Positions 43,866 through 52,134 of a stretch of 64,000 nucleotides of DNA are shown one piece after another. The stretch is from Nitrospira sp. (GTDB taxonomy: Bacteria > Nitrospirota > Nitrospiria > Nitrospirales > Nitrospiraceae), in contig JAJFBJ010000006.1 in NCBI GenBank assembly GCA_020697375.1, positions 1-64,000 of the forward strand. The letters are read 5' to 3'. Numbering within the stretch: the first letter of the stretch is position 1; every line of letters starts with the position of its first letter. The position numbers were made by a program, and so were the translations under genes. The notes beneath the pieces are model-generated. The model had not been told where the DNA came from. It worked only from the letters and a program-made list of their open reading frames with translations, and ran no database searches.

Positions 43866-46511
43866 ATGCCCACCCTCTTTTTGATCGACGGCAGCGCCTA
43901 CATTTATCGGGCATTTTTTGCCTTGCCGCAGCTGTCCAATTCCAAGGGGTTGCAAACCAACGCTGTCTACGGGTTCACGACCATGTTGCTGAAAGTCCTG
44001 CGGGACCATCGGCCGGACTATGTCGCGGTAGTGTTCGACGAAAAGGGGCCCACCCATCGCCATGAGGCGTTCAAGGAGTACAAGGCGCAGCGGCCGCAGA
44101 TGCCGCAGGGCATGAGCGCGCAGGTTCCTTACATTCATCGTGTGGTGGAAGCCTTGGCCCTTCCGGTGATCCGGCAAGCCGGGTATGAGGCTGATGACCT
44201 CATCGGCACCCTGGCGCGGAAGGCCGAAGCGGAGGACCTTGACGTGGTGATCGTCACCAGCGACAAAGACATGTTCCAACTACTTACTCCCAAGACGCGC
44301 ATTTACGATCCGGTGAAAGACAAATGGTTTGGCGAAGCGGATTCGCAGGCACGATTCGGCGTGGAACCGGCAAGGGTCGTCGAGATCATGGGCCTCATGG
44401 GCGATACGAGCGACAATATTCCGGGCGTCAAGGGCATCGGCGAGAAGACGGCGGTGAAGCTGATCACGCAGTTCGGCACCATCGAGGAACTCTTGAGCCG
44501 CATCGATGAGGTGACGCCGACCAAAACGAAGAGCCTGCTGCTGGAGCAGAGCCAAAACGCCCGCATGAGCAAGCGTCTGGCTACGATTCAACGGGATTGC
44601 CCGATCGAGTTCGCCCCGGCCCGGTTCAAAGCCAGCGCGCCGCATAGCCAAACCCTGGTAGGGCTGTTGCGCGAGTTGGAGTTCATGAGCCTGGCCAAAT
44701 TTTTTCAGGGAGACACACCCGAGCAGGATCAGATAGGGGCTGAAGTCGAACAGATTCACGAGGATGATGCAGCCGGGGCCTTTCTAGGTAGGTTGCGAAG
44801 AGAGGACGTCGCCGGGATCGCCTGCCTGCTGACAGGCGACGCAGGCGTGCGAGCGGAGATTCAAGGCTGCGCCTTTGGAACTCCGGCCGGCCAGACGGCA
44901 TTCGTACAAGGAAAGGCGCAGGATTGGCCCAGACCTTTCGTCGGCTTCCTGCGAGACGCCGACAGGCCCAAAGCGGTGCATGACCTCAAACCGTTGTTAC
45001 TTGCTCTTCATCGCCACGAAACAGAATTGCAAGGGCCATGTTTCGACATCATGGTGGCCGACTATCTGCTGAATCCGAACCGACGCGCTCACAGTCTGGA
45101 AGCGATCGCCATGGATCTCTTGAGCTATCAACCATGCGCGGGCGCAGGTGAACAGACCAGCAAGGGGCCGCAATCTCTATTCGAACTGGATGAGAAACTG
45201 GTCCGTCGCACGGGAGAGGCGGCGGCGGTAACTGCCCGGGTCGCGCCAATGTTGCGAGATCGGCTGGCGGAGCAGGGAAGCCTGTCGCTATTTCAGGAGG
45301 TGGAGATGCCGTTGGTGCCGGTGCTGGCCGACATCGAACGCAATGGTTTCTTGCTCGATGTGGAGGGCCTGCATGGGTTGAGCAAAGAATTGGAACGCGA
45401 TCTCGACCAGATGGTGCGCGCCATTTACGGTCTGGCCGGAGGCGAGTTCAATATCGGTTCGCCGAAGCAACTGGCCACCGTACTGTTCGAGACCTTGGGA
45501 CTGAAGCCGCTACGAAAGACGAAAACCGGCTACAGCACCGATGAAGACACGCTCACACAGCTCGCTGCTCAGCATGAGCTTCCCGCACAGATCTTGAATT
45601 ACCGCATGTTGACCAAACTCAAATCGACCTATGTGGACGCCCTGCCGCAGTTGGTGAATCCGGACAGCAAGCGTCTCCATACCTCGCTCAACCAGACAGT
45701 GGCGGCTACGGGACGACTCTCTTCCACCGACCCCAACCTCCAGAATATTCCGGTGAAGGGAAGCTATGGCCTACGCATCCGCGAAGCGTTTATTGCTCCG
45801 GCAGGCCATCACCTGCTCTGCGCCGACTATAGCCAGGTTGAGCCCCGCATCTTGGCGCACCTCTCGCAAGATCCTCGGTTGCTGCAGGTGTTCGAGAGCG
45901 GCGAGGACATCCATATGGCCACAGCCATGGAAATTTTCAATCTTCCCGCCGAGCAGGTGACGCGAGAGATGCGGCGCGCTGCGAAGAGCGTGGTGTTCGG
46001 GATCGTCTATGGCATCAGTCCATTCGGGCTGGCTTCGAACATCGGCGTGCCACAGGCCGACGCGAAGAAATACATCGAGACGTTTTTTGAGAAATTCGCG
46101 GCCGTACGAGCCTTGATGGACCGGAACATCGAAGAGGGAAAGACGAAGGGCTATACGACCACGATCCTTGGACGCCGCCGGCCGATCCCGGAATTACAAA
46201 GCGGCGATGGGGTCCAGCGGGGAGTCGGCGAGCGCATGGCGGTCAATAGTCCGATTCAAGGATCGGCCGCGGATCTCATCAAGGTGGCGATGCTCAAGGT
46301 CCATGGGCGGTTACAGGCCGAGCTGCCTCGCTGCAAAATGATTCTCCAGGTCCATGACGAATTGATCTTCGAGGTACCGGACCAAGAGCTTGAGCAGGCG
46401 AAGCAGTTCGTGAAGCAGGAGATGGAAGCCACGGGCGCGAGGTTGGGATTGTCGGTTCCGCTCAAGGTCGATTTGGGGGTGGGCTGTAATTGGAGAGAGG
46501 CCCATCCGTAA
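43866..46511 (+). CDS. polA: DNA polymerase I
   Basis: An 881-residue PolI. Residues 1-290: 5'-3' exonuclease (LFLIDGSAYIYRAFFA, AGYEADDLIGTLARKAE, VTSDKDMFQLL, PGVKGIGEKTAVKL). Residues 300-480: 3'-5' exonuclease-like domain without the DxE of motif I (GIACLLTGDA there) and with other metal residues changed, so proofreading is probably absent, as in Taq and Bst PolI. Residues 500-881: polymerase with motif A (DYSQVEPRILAHLS), motif B (RRAAKSVVFGIVYG) and motif C (QVHDELIFE). It handles Okazaki fragment maturation and repair. A palindromic repeat starts at the base after the TAA stop. Confidence 0.95.
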   Translation: MPTLFLIDGSAYIYRAFFALPQLSNSKGLQTNAVYGFTTMLLKVLRDHRPDYVAVVFDEKGPTHRHEAFKEYKAQRPQMPQGMSAQVPYIHRVVEALALPVIRQAGYEADDLIGTLARKAEAEDLDVVIVTSDKDMFQLLTPKTRIYDPVKDKWFGEADSQARFGVEPARVVEIMGLMGDTSDNIPGVKGIGEKTAVKLITQFGTIEELLSRIDEVTPTKTKSLLLEQSQNARMSKRLATIQRDCPIEFAPARFKASAPHSQTLVGLLRELEFMSLAKFFQGDTPEQDQIGAEVEQIHEDDAAGAFLGRLRREDVAGIACLLTGDAGVRAEIQGCAFGTPAGQTAFVQGKAQDWPRPFVGFLRDADRPKAVHDLKPLLLALHRHETELQGPCFDIMVADYLLNPNRRAHSLEAIAMDLLSYQPCAGAGEQTSKGPQSLFELDEKLVRRTGEAAAVTARVAPMLRDRLAEQGSLSLFQEVEMPLVPVLADIERNGFLLDVEGLHGLSKELERDLDQMVRAIYGLAGGEFNIGSPKQLATVLFETLGLKPLRKTKTGYSTDEDTLTQLAAQHELPAQILNYRMLTKLKSTYVDALPQLVNPDSKRLHTSLNQTVAATGRLSSTDPNLQNIPVKGSYGLRIREAFIAPAGHHLLCADYSQVEPRILAHLSQDPRLLQVFESGEDIHMATAMEIFNLPAEQVTREMRRAAKSVVFGIVYGISPFGLASNIGVPQADAKKYIETFFEKFAAVRALMDRNIEEGKTKGYTTTILGRRRPIPELQSGDGVQRGVGERMAVNSPIQGSAADLIKVAMLKVHGRLQAELPRCKMILQVHDELIFEVPDQELEQAKQFVKQEMEATGARLGLSVPLKVDLGVGCNWREAHP

Positions 46512-46637
46512 CAGGATGTTCAAAACGACCGCCCAGCTGCGTTCTCGGTCGCACGTCTCCTTGCCGACGTACCTTTGACGGTACGCCTCAGTCGCCGCGC
46601 TCCTGCGGCCTTGCTGGACAACCGTTTTGAACACCTG
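46512..46637. repeat. Dispersed palindromic repeat, copy A (126 bp)
   Basis: The ends CAGGATGTTCAAAACG (46512-46527) and CGTTTTGAACACCTG (46623-46637) are inverted repeats with one mismatch. Inside: GTTCTCGG, an inner hairpin with GTACC/GGTAC arms at about 46568-46582 and CTGCGGCCTTGC. The block order equals that of copy B at 12853-12969, and the left third aligns with the reverse strand of the element at 49953-50250. It begins exactly after the polA stop codon. Confidence 0.65.
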
Positions 46638-46713
46638 CGTCTTCTTCGGGCCATAGTCTTTGTCAAAAAAGAGCGCGGAAGGTGCGCGCTGCTTGAGTCG
46701 CATTCATTCAACT

Positions 46714-47100
46714 ATGTCGCTGCGAAAACATACATTGACCATACCCGAGCCGGAGTTTCAGGAGCTGGTGCAGCAAGCCCTGGACAGCCTGCCCGATGAG
46801 TACGCCAAACTCCTTTCCAATGTGGCAGTGGTGGTGGAGGATGAGCCACCACCCGACGTGCTGGCCGACTTGGAAATGGAGGAAGACGAAGATCTGCTCG
46901 GCCTCTACCAAGGCCTCTCCATCGACAAAGAATCCTTCTTTCAGACCGGCGGCCAACTGCCGGCCAAAATCTCCATTTACCGAGGTCCGATTCTCAGGCT
47001 CTGCCGCAGCAAGAAAGAAGTGGTAGACGAAGTCCGCGACACGGTCGTGCATGAGATCGGCCATCATTTTGGGTTCGACGACGACGAAATGCCGTATTAG
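46714..47100 (+). CDS. Minigluzincin-type metallopeptidase-family protein
   Basis: From ATG 46714 the product has 128 residues. The motif VVHEIGHHFGFDDDEM near the C-terminus is the HExxH zinc site of the small PF06262-type zincins. The FQELVQQALDSLPDEY helix and IYRGPILR strand are typical too. Members of this family are small cytoplasmic proteins whose substrate is unknown. An acidic stretch (EMEEDEDLLG) is present as in relatives. The stop is followed at once by CAGGATG. No obvious operon partner. Confidence 0.88.
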   Translation: MSLRKHTLTIPEPEFQELVQQALDSLPDEYAKLLSNVAVVVEDEPPPDVLADLEMEEDEDLLGLYQGLSIDKESFFQTGGQLPAKISIYRGPILRLCRSKKEVVDEVRDTVVHEIGHHFGFDDDEMPY

Positions 47101-47188
47101 CAGGATGGTGAAGAACGTCCCCAACTTTGTTCTCGGTAATTCCTATCCTGCGACCTTGTTGGAGCTGCAGGATTCAGAACCTTCCTGC
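47101..47188. repeat. Possible degenerate copy of the palindromic repeat (copy D)
   Basis: It begins CAGGATG directly after TTAG, where TAG is the stop of the preceding gene. TTGTTCTCGG at 47127-47136 and GCGACCTTG at 47151-47159 repeat blocks found in copy A. The right end is not clearly inverted; a local hairpin GCAGGA/TCCTGC (47167-47188) overlaps the end of the next gene. Confidence 0.4.
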
Positions 47189-48076
47189 CATCTCCGCGTA
47201 GATCTCTTTCAGGTGGGTAGTGTGTGGGGATTTTGAGTTTGAGACTATAAGCCAAGTTGACACACTGATCGGTTGGTACTCCGAAAATGGACGACCTGAC
47301 ATTGATAAGATCTGATAGGTTTTTGTCGGGATCATAGCTGGGCCTCGTGCATAGAGAATAGACCCTAGGATTTGTGGTACGAAGGTCTTGGCAAGAACCG
47401 GAATGACCCTCCGCTCGATGAGTTGACCATAAACCTTCTCGGCATCTTCGGGGGAGTCCTTTTCTACGAGCGCCCCTCGTGGACGAATTAAAGCAGAACA
47501 GTCTATCGCCACGATTCCTATACCAGGACCTACCTTGGACCCAAGAATCTGCTTCTTTGCCTCATTACACCGTTTCTCAATCATGGATTCCTTCAAGGGT
47601 CTCTTGCACTGAATGTCGAAGCTCTCAGTTTTCCACTGTATGGTGATGTCGCCTGCGGTGTGACACTGATTGCCCTGTGCAACAATGCCATCTACAGCCA
47701 TAACGTTCAGCTGAGCTCGAAGCAGGTGACCACCCAAGATATATACAAAAGCGTCATTGCGTGGTCTATTGCTGGAAGTTTTGGGGTTTTCGTCCTCACG
47801 AAGTAGTGGGCCGCTTTCGAACACGCTTCGTATTTTTTCATCAAGGCCAATGAACCTCGTTATCTCCTTTTCCCAAAGTTCATACAGTTCTATGATCTCA
47901 AAACCTTCGCTGTGAGCCAGAACGTGGTGTGCTGTTGTAGGACCATTCTTCCAGAACTCCGTTATAGCCCTCTCGTATTGCACTGCTCTCCCCGAAGACA
48001 CGCCTAGCCAGTTGCAGGCATCTCTTAACAGTTTGATCTGTTCAGTCCAGTGAAATTTTTCAAACGATCCAGGCAT
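47174..48076 (-). CDS. Orphan protein with a possible PD-(D/E)XK nuclease core
   Basis: A 300-residue protein that I do not assign to a family. D143 (AGDITIQW) followed by Q156-C-K158 (FDIQCKRP) on adjacent strands and a following helix has the layout of the PD-(D/E)XK nuclease superfamily, with Gln in place of Glu as in some Mrr-like enzymes. The preceding helix NDAFVYILGGHLLRAQ fits too. The gene is clearly more AT-rich than the genes around it and has no methylase or partner, so it looks like a laterally acquired orphan. Catalysis and role are unproven. Confidence 0.65.
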   Translation of the reverse strand: MPGSFEKFHWTEQIKLLRDACNWLGVSSGRAVQYERAITEFWKNGPTTAHHVLAHSEGFEIIELYELWEKEITRFIGLDEKIRSVFESGPLLREDENPKTSSNRPRNDAFVYILGGHLLRAQLNVMAVDGIVAQGNQCHTAGDITIQWKTESFDIQCKRPLKESMIEKRCNEAKKQILGSKVGPGIGIVAIDCSALIRPRGALVEKDSPEDAEKVYGQLIERRVIPVLAKTFVPQILGSILYARGPAMIPTKTYQILSMSGRPFSEYQPISVSTWLIVSNSKSPHTTHLKEIYAEMAGRF

Positions 48077-48147
48077 GGGTTCGATTTGACGAAGCGACCG
48101 TCGTCTCTTTCATGGTTGCGGACATAAGATGCAGTCATCTGTGACAA

Positions 48148-49917
48148 CTAACTATCGGGCATCATGACTGGCTTCCTTATCACATAATACGGCTTCCGGT
48201 CCTTCTCCGGCCTCTGCGCCCTTTGCCCCGTCTTCAAGGCTGTCCAAATTTCACGAAATCTCAGCGGCGGATAGTCCGCACCGCATACTTCGCTCTCATA
48301 GCCGGATGAAGCGGCGAAGTCCTGCTGGATTTTGCGGGAACCGAGAATGATGGGAAACCGATGCAGCGCTTCCTGTTCCGCTTCTTCCTTGAACTCCAGA
48401 AGCATGATTCGTCCCCCGGACAACAACCGGATCTGGTTTGCCAGCGAATGACGGAGGCCGACGGCGGCAACCGTTTCCTGCAGCGGGGTGAGGCGCAAAA
48501 GTTTTTGGGCAATGTCGGATGCCGGCGAGGTGATAACGACCGGCTTGAGGGATTGCTCCAGCGTCGCAAAGGCTCCCATGATGGCCAGACTCAGACTGAT
48601 CAACAGTGGAATGACTTGCCGCCGGAACGTCATCCAATAGAGGAGGACCAACAGACCGCTGAAACAGAGTCCACCGATCGCGAACCGTTGATCGATGCGC
48701 CAGCCGACGAGCATGAGCGTGATGCTCAACCCCAAGCCAACGAGCATGGCCCATTGCACGATCTGCGAAACCAGTCGGTGAGATTTCCCCCCATTCAAAC
48801 TGTGCTTCAGCATGTCAGCCAGCAGAACGGCCAATAGAGGAAAGGTCGGCAACAAATAGCGCGGACGCATCAAATTGCCGAGCGAAAAGATGGCGATGTT
48901 CACCAGCAGCCAGCCGAGCACGAACCAGATCAGGCGGTGATGCCGTTGTGCGTATGACGTCAGCAGGTCCTTTTGCATGGCCGCGACTATGGCCAGCATC
49001 GCGACCCAAGGAGCGAAGAAGCGAAAGGGCGTGAGCACGTAAAAGGCGAGATTGCTGACGATAAGCCTGTGGGCTCCCTCCAGCCGTTCCCCCACTTGAT
49101 CTTCGAACAGGGTCGAGGCGACTTCGGGCCCGCGCATCACCAGGCTGCCGGCAAACCAGGACAGCCCCACCAACAGTCCCGTGATCAGCCAGCCCGTATG
49201 CAGAAGCCTCACCGTCTTGTTGTCTCCCGAAGAACACAGACGTGCGAAGATCAGCAGGAACGCGACGAACGCAAATGGCAGCAGTCCTTTCGTGGCGATG
49301 CCCAACCCGGCTCCAACATACAGCAAGGCATACCAGAGAGACTCTCGCCGCCGGTTGAAGAGCAGTTCGACCGCTCCCCATGAACTGATGGTGAGAAACA
49401 GACATTGCAGGATATCCGGGGTCGCCTTGGTGGCGGATTCCATGAACTGAATATTGGACCCGAGGATGGCCGAGGCCAGCACAGCGGTGAACCGGTCCTG
49501 AGTGACCGACCGCGCGAGGCGATAGGTTACCCAAAGGATTGCGCAGGCTGCCAACAGGAAGGGAAAACGCGAGGAAAACATGCTGATGCCCATGGCGGCG
49601 TAACTGGTCACCAGGACCCAATAGGTCAGGATCGGTTTGCGAAACCGGAGTGTGCCGTCGGCATAACGCGGGGTGACATAGTCTCCGCTCTGCACCATTT
49701 GAATCGCGGCATTGGTGTACCAGCCTTCATCGAGATGGTAACGCGAGAGCAGCGGCAGCGAGCCGAGGAGCGAGAGGAAAAAGGCCAGGACCACGAGCGC
49801 TATGGACGTGCCGGCGCCGGTGGAAACTAGAGAGGTCGGTGTCCCTGAGATGGAAAAATCGCCCGGTCGTGGAGAAGACACATTCGAAGAGTCGCATAGG
49901 GAGGAGCCGGGAGGCAA
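48148..49917 (-). CDS. GT39/ArnT-like membrane glycosyltransferase
   Basis: A 589-residue polytopic protein with about 11-12 membrane helices and a soluble C-terminal domain. LDEGWYTNAA in the first periplasmic loop has the conserved acidic pair of the PMT/ArnT superfamily, and YADGTLRFRKPILTYWVL and FPFLLAA match family segments. It moves a sugar from a polyprenyl-phosphate donor to an acceptor at the periplasmic face, for instance lipid A, a protein or a glycan. The first 35 residues are Ser/Pro/Gly-rich and may be non-conserved, so a later start is possible. Confidence 0.87.
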   Translation of the reverse strand: MPPGSSLCDSSNVSSPRPGDFSISGTPTSLVSTGAGTSIALVVLAFFLSLLGSLPLLSRYHLDEGWYTNAAIQMVQSGDYVTPRYADGTLRFRKPILTYWVLVTSYAAMGISMFSSRFPFLLAACAILWVTYRLARSVTQDRFTAVLASAILGSNIQFMESATKATPDILQCLFLTISSWGAVELLFNRRRESLWYALLYVGAGLGIATKGLLPFAFVAFLLIFARLCSSGDNKTVRLLHTGWLITGLLVGLSWFAGSLVMRGPEVASTLFEDQVGERLEGAHRLIVSNLAFYVLTPFRFFAPWVAMLAIVAAMQKDLLTSYAQRHHRLIWFVLGWLLVNIAIFSLGNLMRPRYLLPTFPLLAVLLADMLKHSLNGGKSHRLVSQIVQWAMLVGLGLSITLMLVGWRIDQRFAIGGLCFSGLLVLLYWMTFRRQVIPLLISLSLAIMGAFATLEQSLKPVVITSPASDIAQKLLRLTPLQETVAAVGLRHSLANQIRLLSGGRIMLLEFKEEAEQEALHRFPIILGSRKIQQDFAASSGYESEVCGADYPPLRFREIWTALKTGQRAQRPEKDRKPYYVIRKPVMMPDS

Positions 49918-49952
49918 GACGCTCGCGAGGCGTTAAAAGCTCGGGGAAACGC

Positions 49953-50250
49953 CTAGCAGGCTGGGGAAAAACTGGATTGTCGCGCAATACGTCGCGATCA
50001 GCTCACGTGCCCTGTCGCGGTCTGAATAGCCCGCAGGATGCGCAAAAAGGCAACCTTCTTACCCGCTCAACCCTCGACGCGCCAAGACGCGCCTTGTCCC
50101 AGGCAAGGCCGCAGCGAGTGAAGAGGCGAAGCGTCACATTCTTACCCGCCCGCCCTGAGCCTGCCGGGACAGGCTCTTTCCCATGGCCGTACGTTGAGCC
50201 TCTGAGCGATGCGAGAACGCCGCCGGCGGACTTTTCCCGCATCCTGCTAG
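49953..50250. repeat. Composite CTAG-flanked palindromic element (298 bp)
   Basis: The left end CTAGCAGGCTGGGGAAAAAC (49953-49972) and, on the reverse strand, the right end CTAGCAGGATGCGGGAAAAG (50231-50250) are near-identical inverted ends, each beginning with CTAG. A second end, GCAGGATGCGCAAAAAGGC, starts at 50033 and is inverted to the right end over most of its length, so a shorter 215-base unit is nested inside. On the reverse strand the order GTTCTCG, AACGTAC, CTGCGGCCTTGC matches copy A. The right CTAG contains the TAG stop of the minus-strand gene ending at 50247. Confidence 0.6.
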
Positions 50251-51503
50251 GAATAGAAGCGGGTCACGATCTCATTCAGGTTGAACAACATCGCGTTCGT
50301 ACGCGTATAGGCGGCATGCCCATAGTAATGGTCCCGGACATTCGTCGAATTTGTGCAGTCTTTGTAATCGACGAGCAGGCACTGCCCCTCACTCGGGAAG
50401 CGTCCGGCGCGTCTGGCACATTCCACCCAGCGCTCGAAACCATCGTAGGGCTCCAGCAGTTCCCATATCATTTTATTGGCGGCCTTGGCTAAGTCGGTGG
50501 CGGGAAGGGCATCGCTGCCGGCTACCGCGAGCTGCTGCACGTAGTCTCCGCCCCAGGCGATCGGCATTTCCACGGTGATTTGCGGAAGATCCATTTTGGA
50601 AAGCCAGGTCTTTCCGTCCGTCCGGAGATTGCGATGGTTCACGATGTGGAGGAGTTTTCCGATGCCGGAGGGATCCCACCCATAGCGGACGGGTGTGCCG
50701 AAGGTGACGATATCGAGCGTCGCTCCGTTCAGCAAGGCTCCCCCGGCCAGCAAAGGCTCGATGCGTTGAATGACCTGCGCATCCGGTCCTTGCGCTGAAA
50801 AGGGCACGAGGAGCTCGAAGAGAGATTTTCTCCCAGTGATGGGAGAGGGACAGAGCAGATTAGAGGCAAGCGCGAGCACGAGCCCCGCCTGGCCGTGGGC
50901 CTGGACCAGAATACGATCGCCTGTTCCCAGATGCTGTGCGGCGACGAGGGCGCGCAGGCGATCCAACAGCCGGCAGGCGGCCAGCGCGCGCCCGAGATGA
51001 TGGTGCTCGCTGGACCAGAGTTCCCGGATGCAGCCGATGGGCTTCGTCACCCGCTGGTTCAAGGCCTTCCGGCATTGTTCCACCGTGACGTTGGTGAAGT
51101 TCCCCCCGTCCGCGATTTGTTGGTCGAGCAGGTTCTTCGTGGTTTCATCGTTCGAAAGCGGCGGTATCACACCGCTGGGAAGTGGAGTGATGCCGTTCGT
51201 ACCTTCCCGCATAAAGGAAAGGAGCGAATCCAACCCCGAAATGCCGCGAGAATATCCACGTTTGAGACCGCCTACCTCGTCAAGCCTGCCTAAACCAAAA
51301 ATATCGCTGCCGGGGATAGACCCGTGCAGAAACATGATAAGCCGCACGCCTGCCTGTGACAGCTTCTGTCCTGCCTGTCCCATCGCCTCTTGCCATCCGG
51401 GCGATTCTGGTTCGGGCGGCGGCGTCCACTCCGCATAGGTCAGGCGTTCACCGGGATTTTTACGGGAGAGCTCGTCGTGCTGAAAATTGTTCTCGATGGG
51501 CAT
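50247..51503 (-). CDS. Alpha/beta-hydrolase-like protein without nucleophile serine
   Basis: A 418-residue protein that I do not assign to a named family. RLIMFLHGSIPGSDIFGLGRL resembles the oxyanion-loop region of lipases, and ILVQAHGQAGLVLALASNL is placed like a nucleophile elbow (GHSxGG) but has Gly where the Ser should be. IVTFGTPVRYGW and the late HIVNHRN also recall lipase segments. It may be a catalytically dead hydrolase. No signal peptide is seen, so it is likely cytoplasmic. The downstream neighbour in the same direction is the composite repeat, which starts at its stop. Confidence 0.7.
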   Translation of the reverse strand: MPIENNFQHDELSRKNPGERLTYAEWTPPPEPESPGWQEAMGQAGQKLSQAGVRLIMFLHGSIPGSDIFGLGRLDEVGGLKRGYSRGISGLDSLLSFMREGTNGITPLPSGVIPPLSNDETTKNLLDQQIADGGNFTNVTVEQCRKALNQRVTKPIGCIRELWSSEHHHLGRALAACRLLDRLRALVAAQHLGTGDRILVQAHGQAGLVLALASNLLCPSPITGRKSLFELLVPFSAQGPDAQVIQRIEPLLAGGALLNGATLDIVTFGTPVRYGWDPSGIGKLLHIVNHRNLRTDGKTWLSKMDLPQITVEMPIAWGGDYVQQLAVAGSDALPATDLAKAANKMIWELLEPYDGFERWVECARRAGRFPSEGQCLLVDYKDCTNSTNVRDHYYGHAAYTRTNAMLFNLNEIVTRFYS

Positions 51504-51575
51504 AGGAAGATTGTCTTACCCGAAACCAAGCACGAAGTTCAATGGAGTGGTCAATGTGCGGATCTGATGGAAGCT

Positions 51576-52133
51576 TCAGCGGCGGACAGGCGAATCGGAA
51601 GCGGCTGGTTCCGGAAGAGGATTTACCTGCAGCCTGTGCTTCGGCATGGCGGCGAGGGCGGAACAGGTCTTGGCCGCTTCATCAGTGTGACGTTCGATAA
51701 TGTTGACGCCCTGCAGATATTCCTGAACGATTTCCTCACGCACGACCTCGATGTCCTGCTCAACTTCACGACCGGTTCGTTCACGCAGTCGGTCAGTTGC
51801 ATGTTCCTTCACCAGCACCCTGATCTGTTTGGCGATGTCGGCTCGGGCGGCGAGCTCGGAGACGCGCTGGCAGACCCATTTCCCTTTACTGAGGTCGCCT
51901 TGTCCCTGTCCAAGCAAGAAATGCTCGGGGTTGTAGGCGGATAGGTTTTGGCGCCGCGAGGTATCCAGATTGGCCGGTGCGAGGCCCTGTTCTCGCTCAT
52001 GCAGACGTTCGAAATTTTGGTCGGCGTGATCGCGAACGTCAGGCGCGTTCTGGTCCGCTACGACGGGAGAGGCTATGAGCAGAACCCACCAGAGCCACCA
52101 CCCAGGGCGAATCAGTTCTTGCCCCATCGGCAT
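51576..52133 (-). CDS. Secreted LPP20-like protein
   Basis: A 185-residue protein with a signal peptide (WWLWWVLLIASPVVA). The mature part is charged, with WVCQRVSELAARADIAKQIR, then VVREEIVQEYLQGVNIIERH and a final AAKTCSALAAMPK. That order (AARAD helix, a conserved GV strand and a final strand) resembles LPP20/FlgT-N domains. The two Cys may form a disulfide. It starts one base after the stop of the next gene upstream (52135-53307), so they form an operon. Confidence 0.72.
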   Translation of the reverse strand: MPMGQELIRPGWWLWWVLLIASPVVADQNAPDVRDHADQNFERLHEREQGLAPANLDTSRRQNLSAYNPEHFLLGQGQGDLSKGKWVCQRVSELAARADIAKQIRVLVKEHATDRLRERTGREVEQDIEVVREEIVQEYLQGVNIIERHTDEAAKTCSALAAMPKHRLQVNPLPEPAASDSPVRR

Positions 52134-52134
52134 C

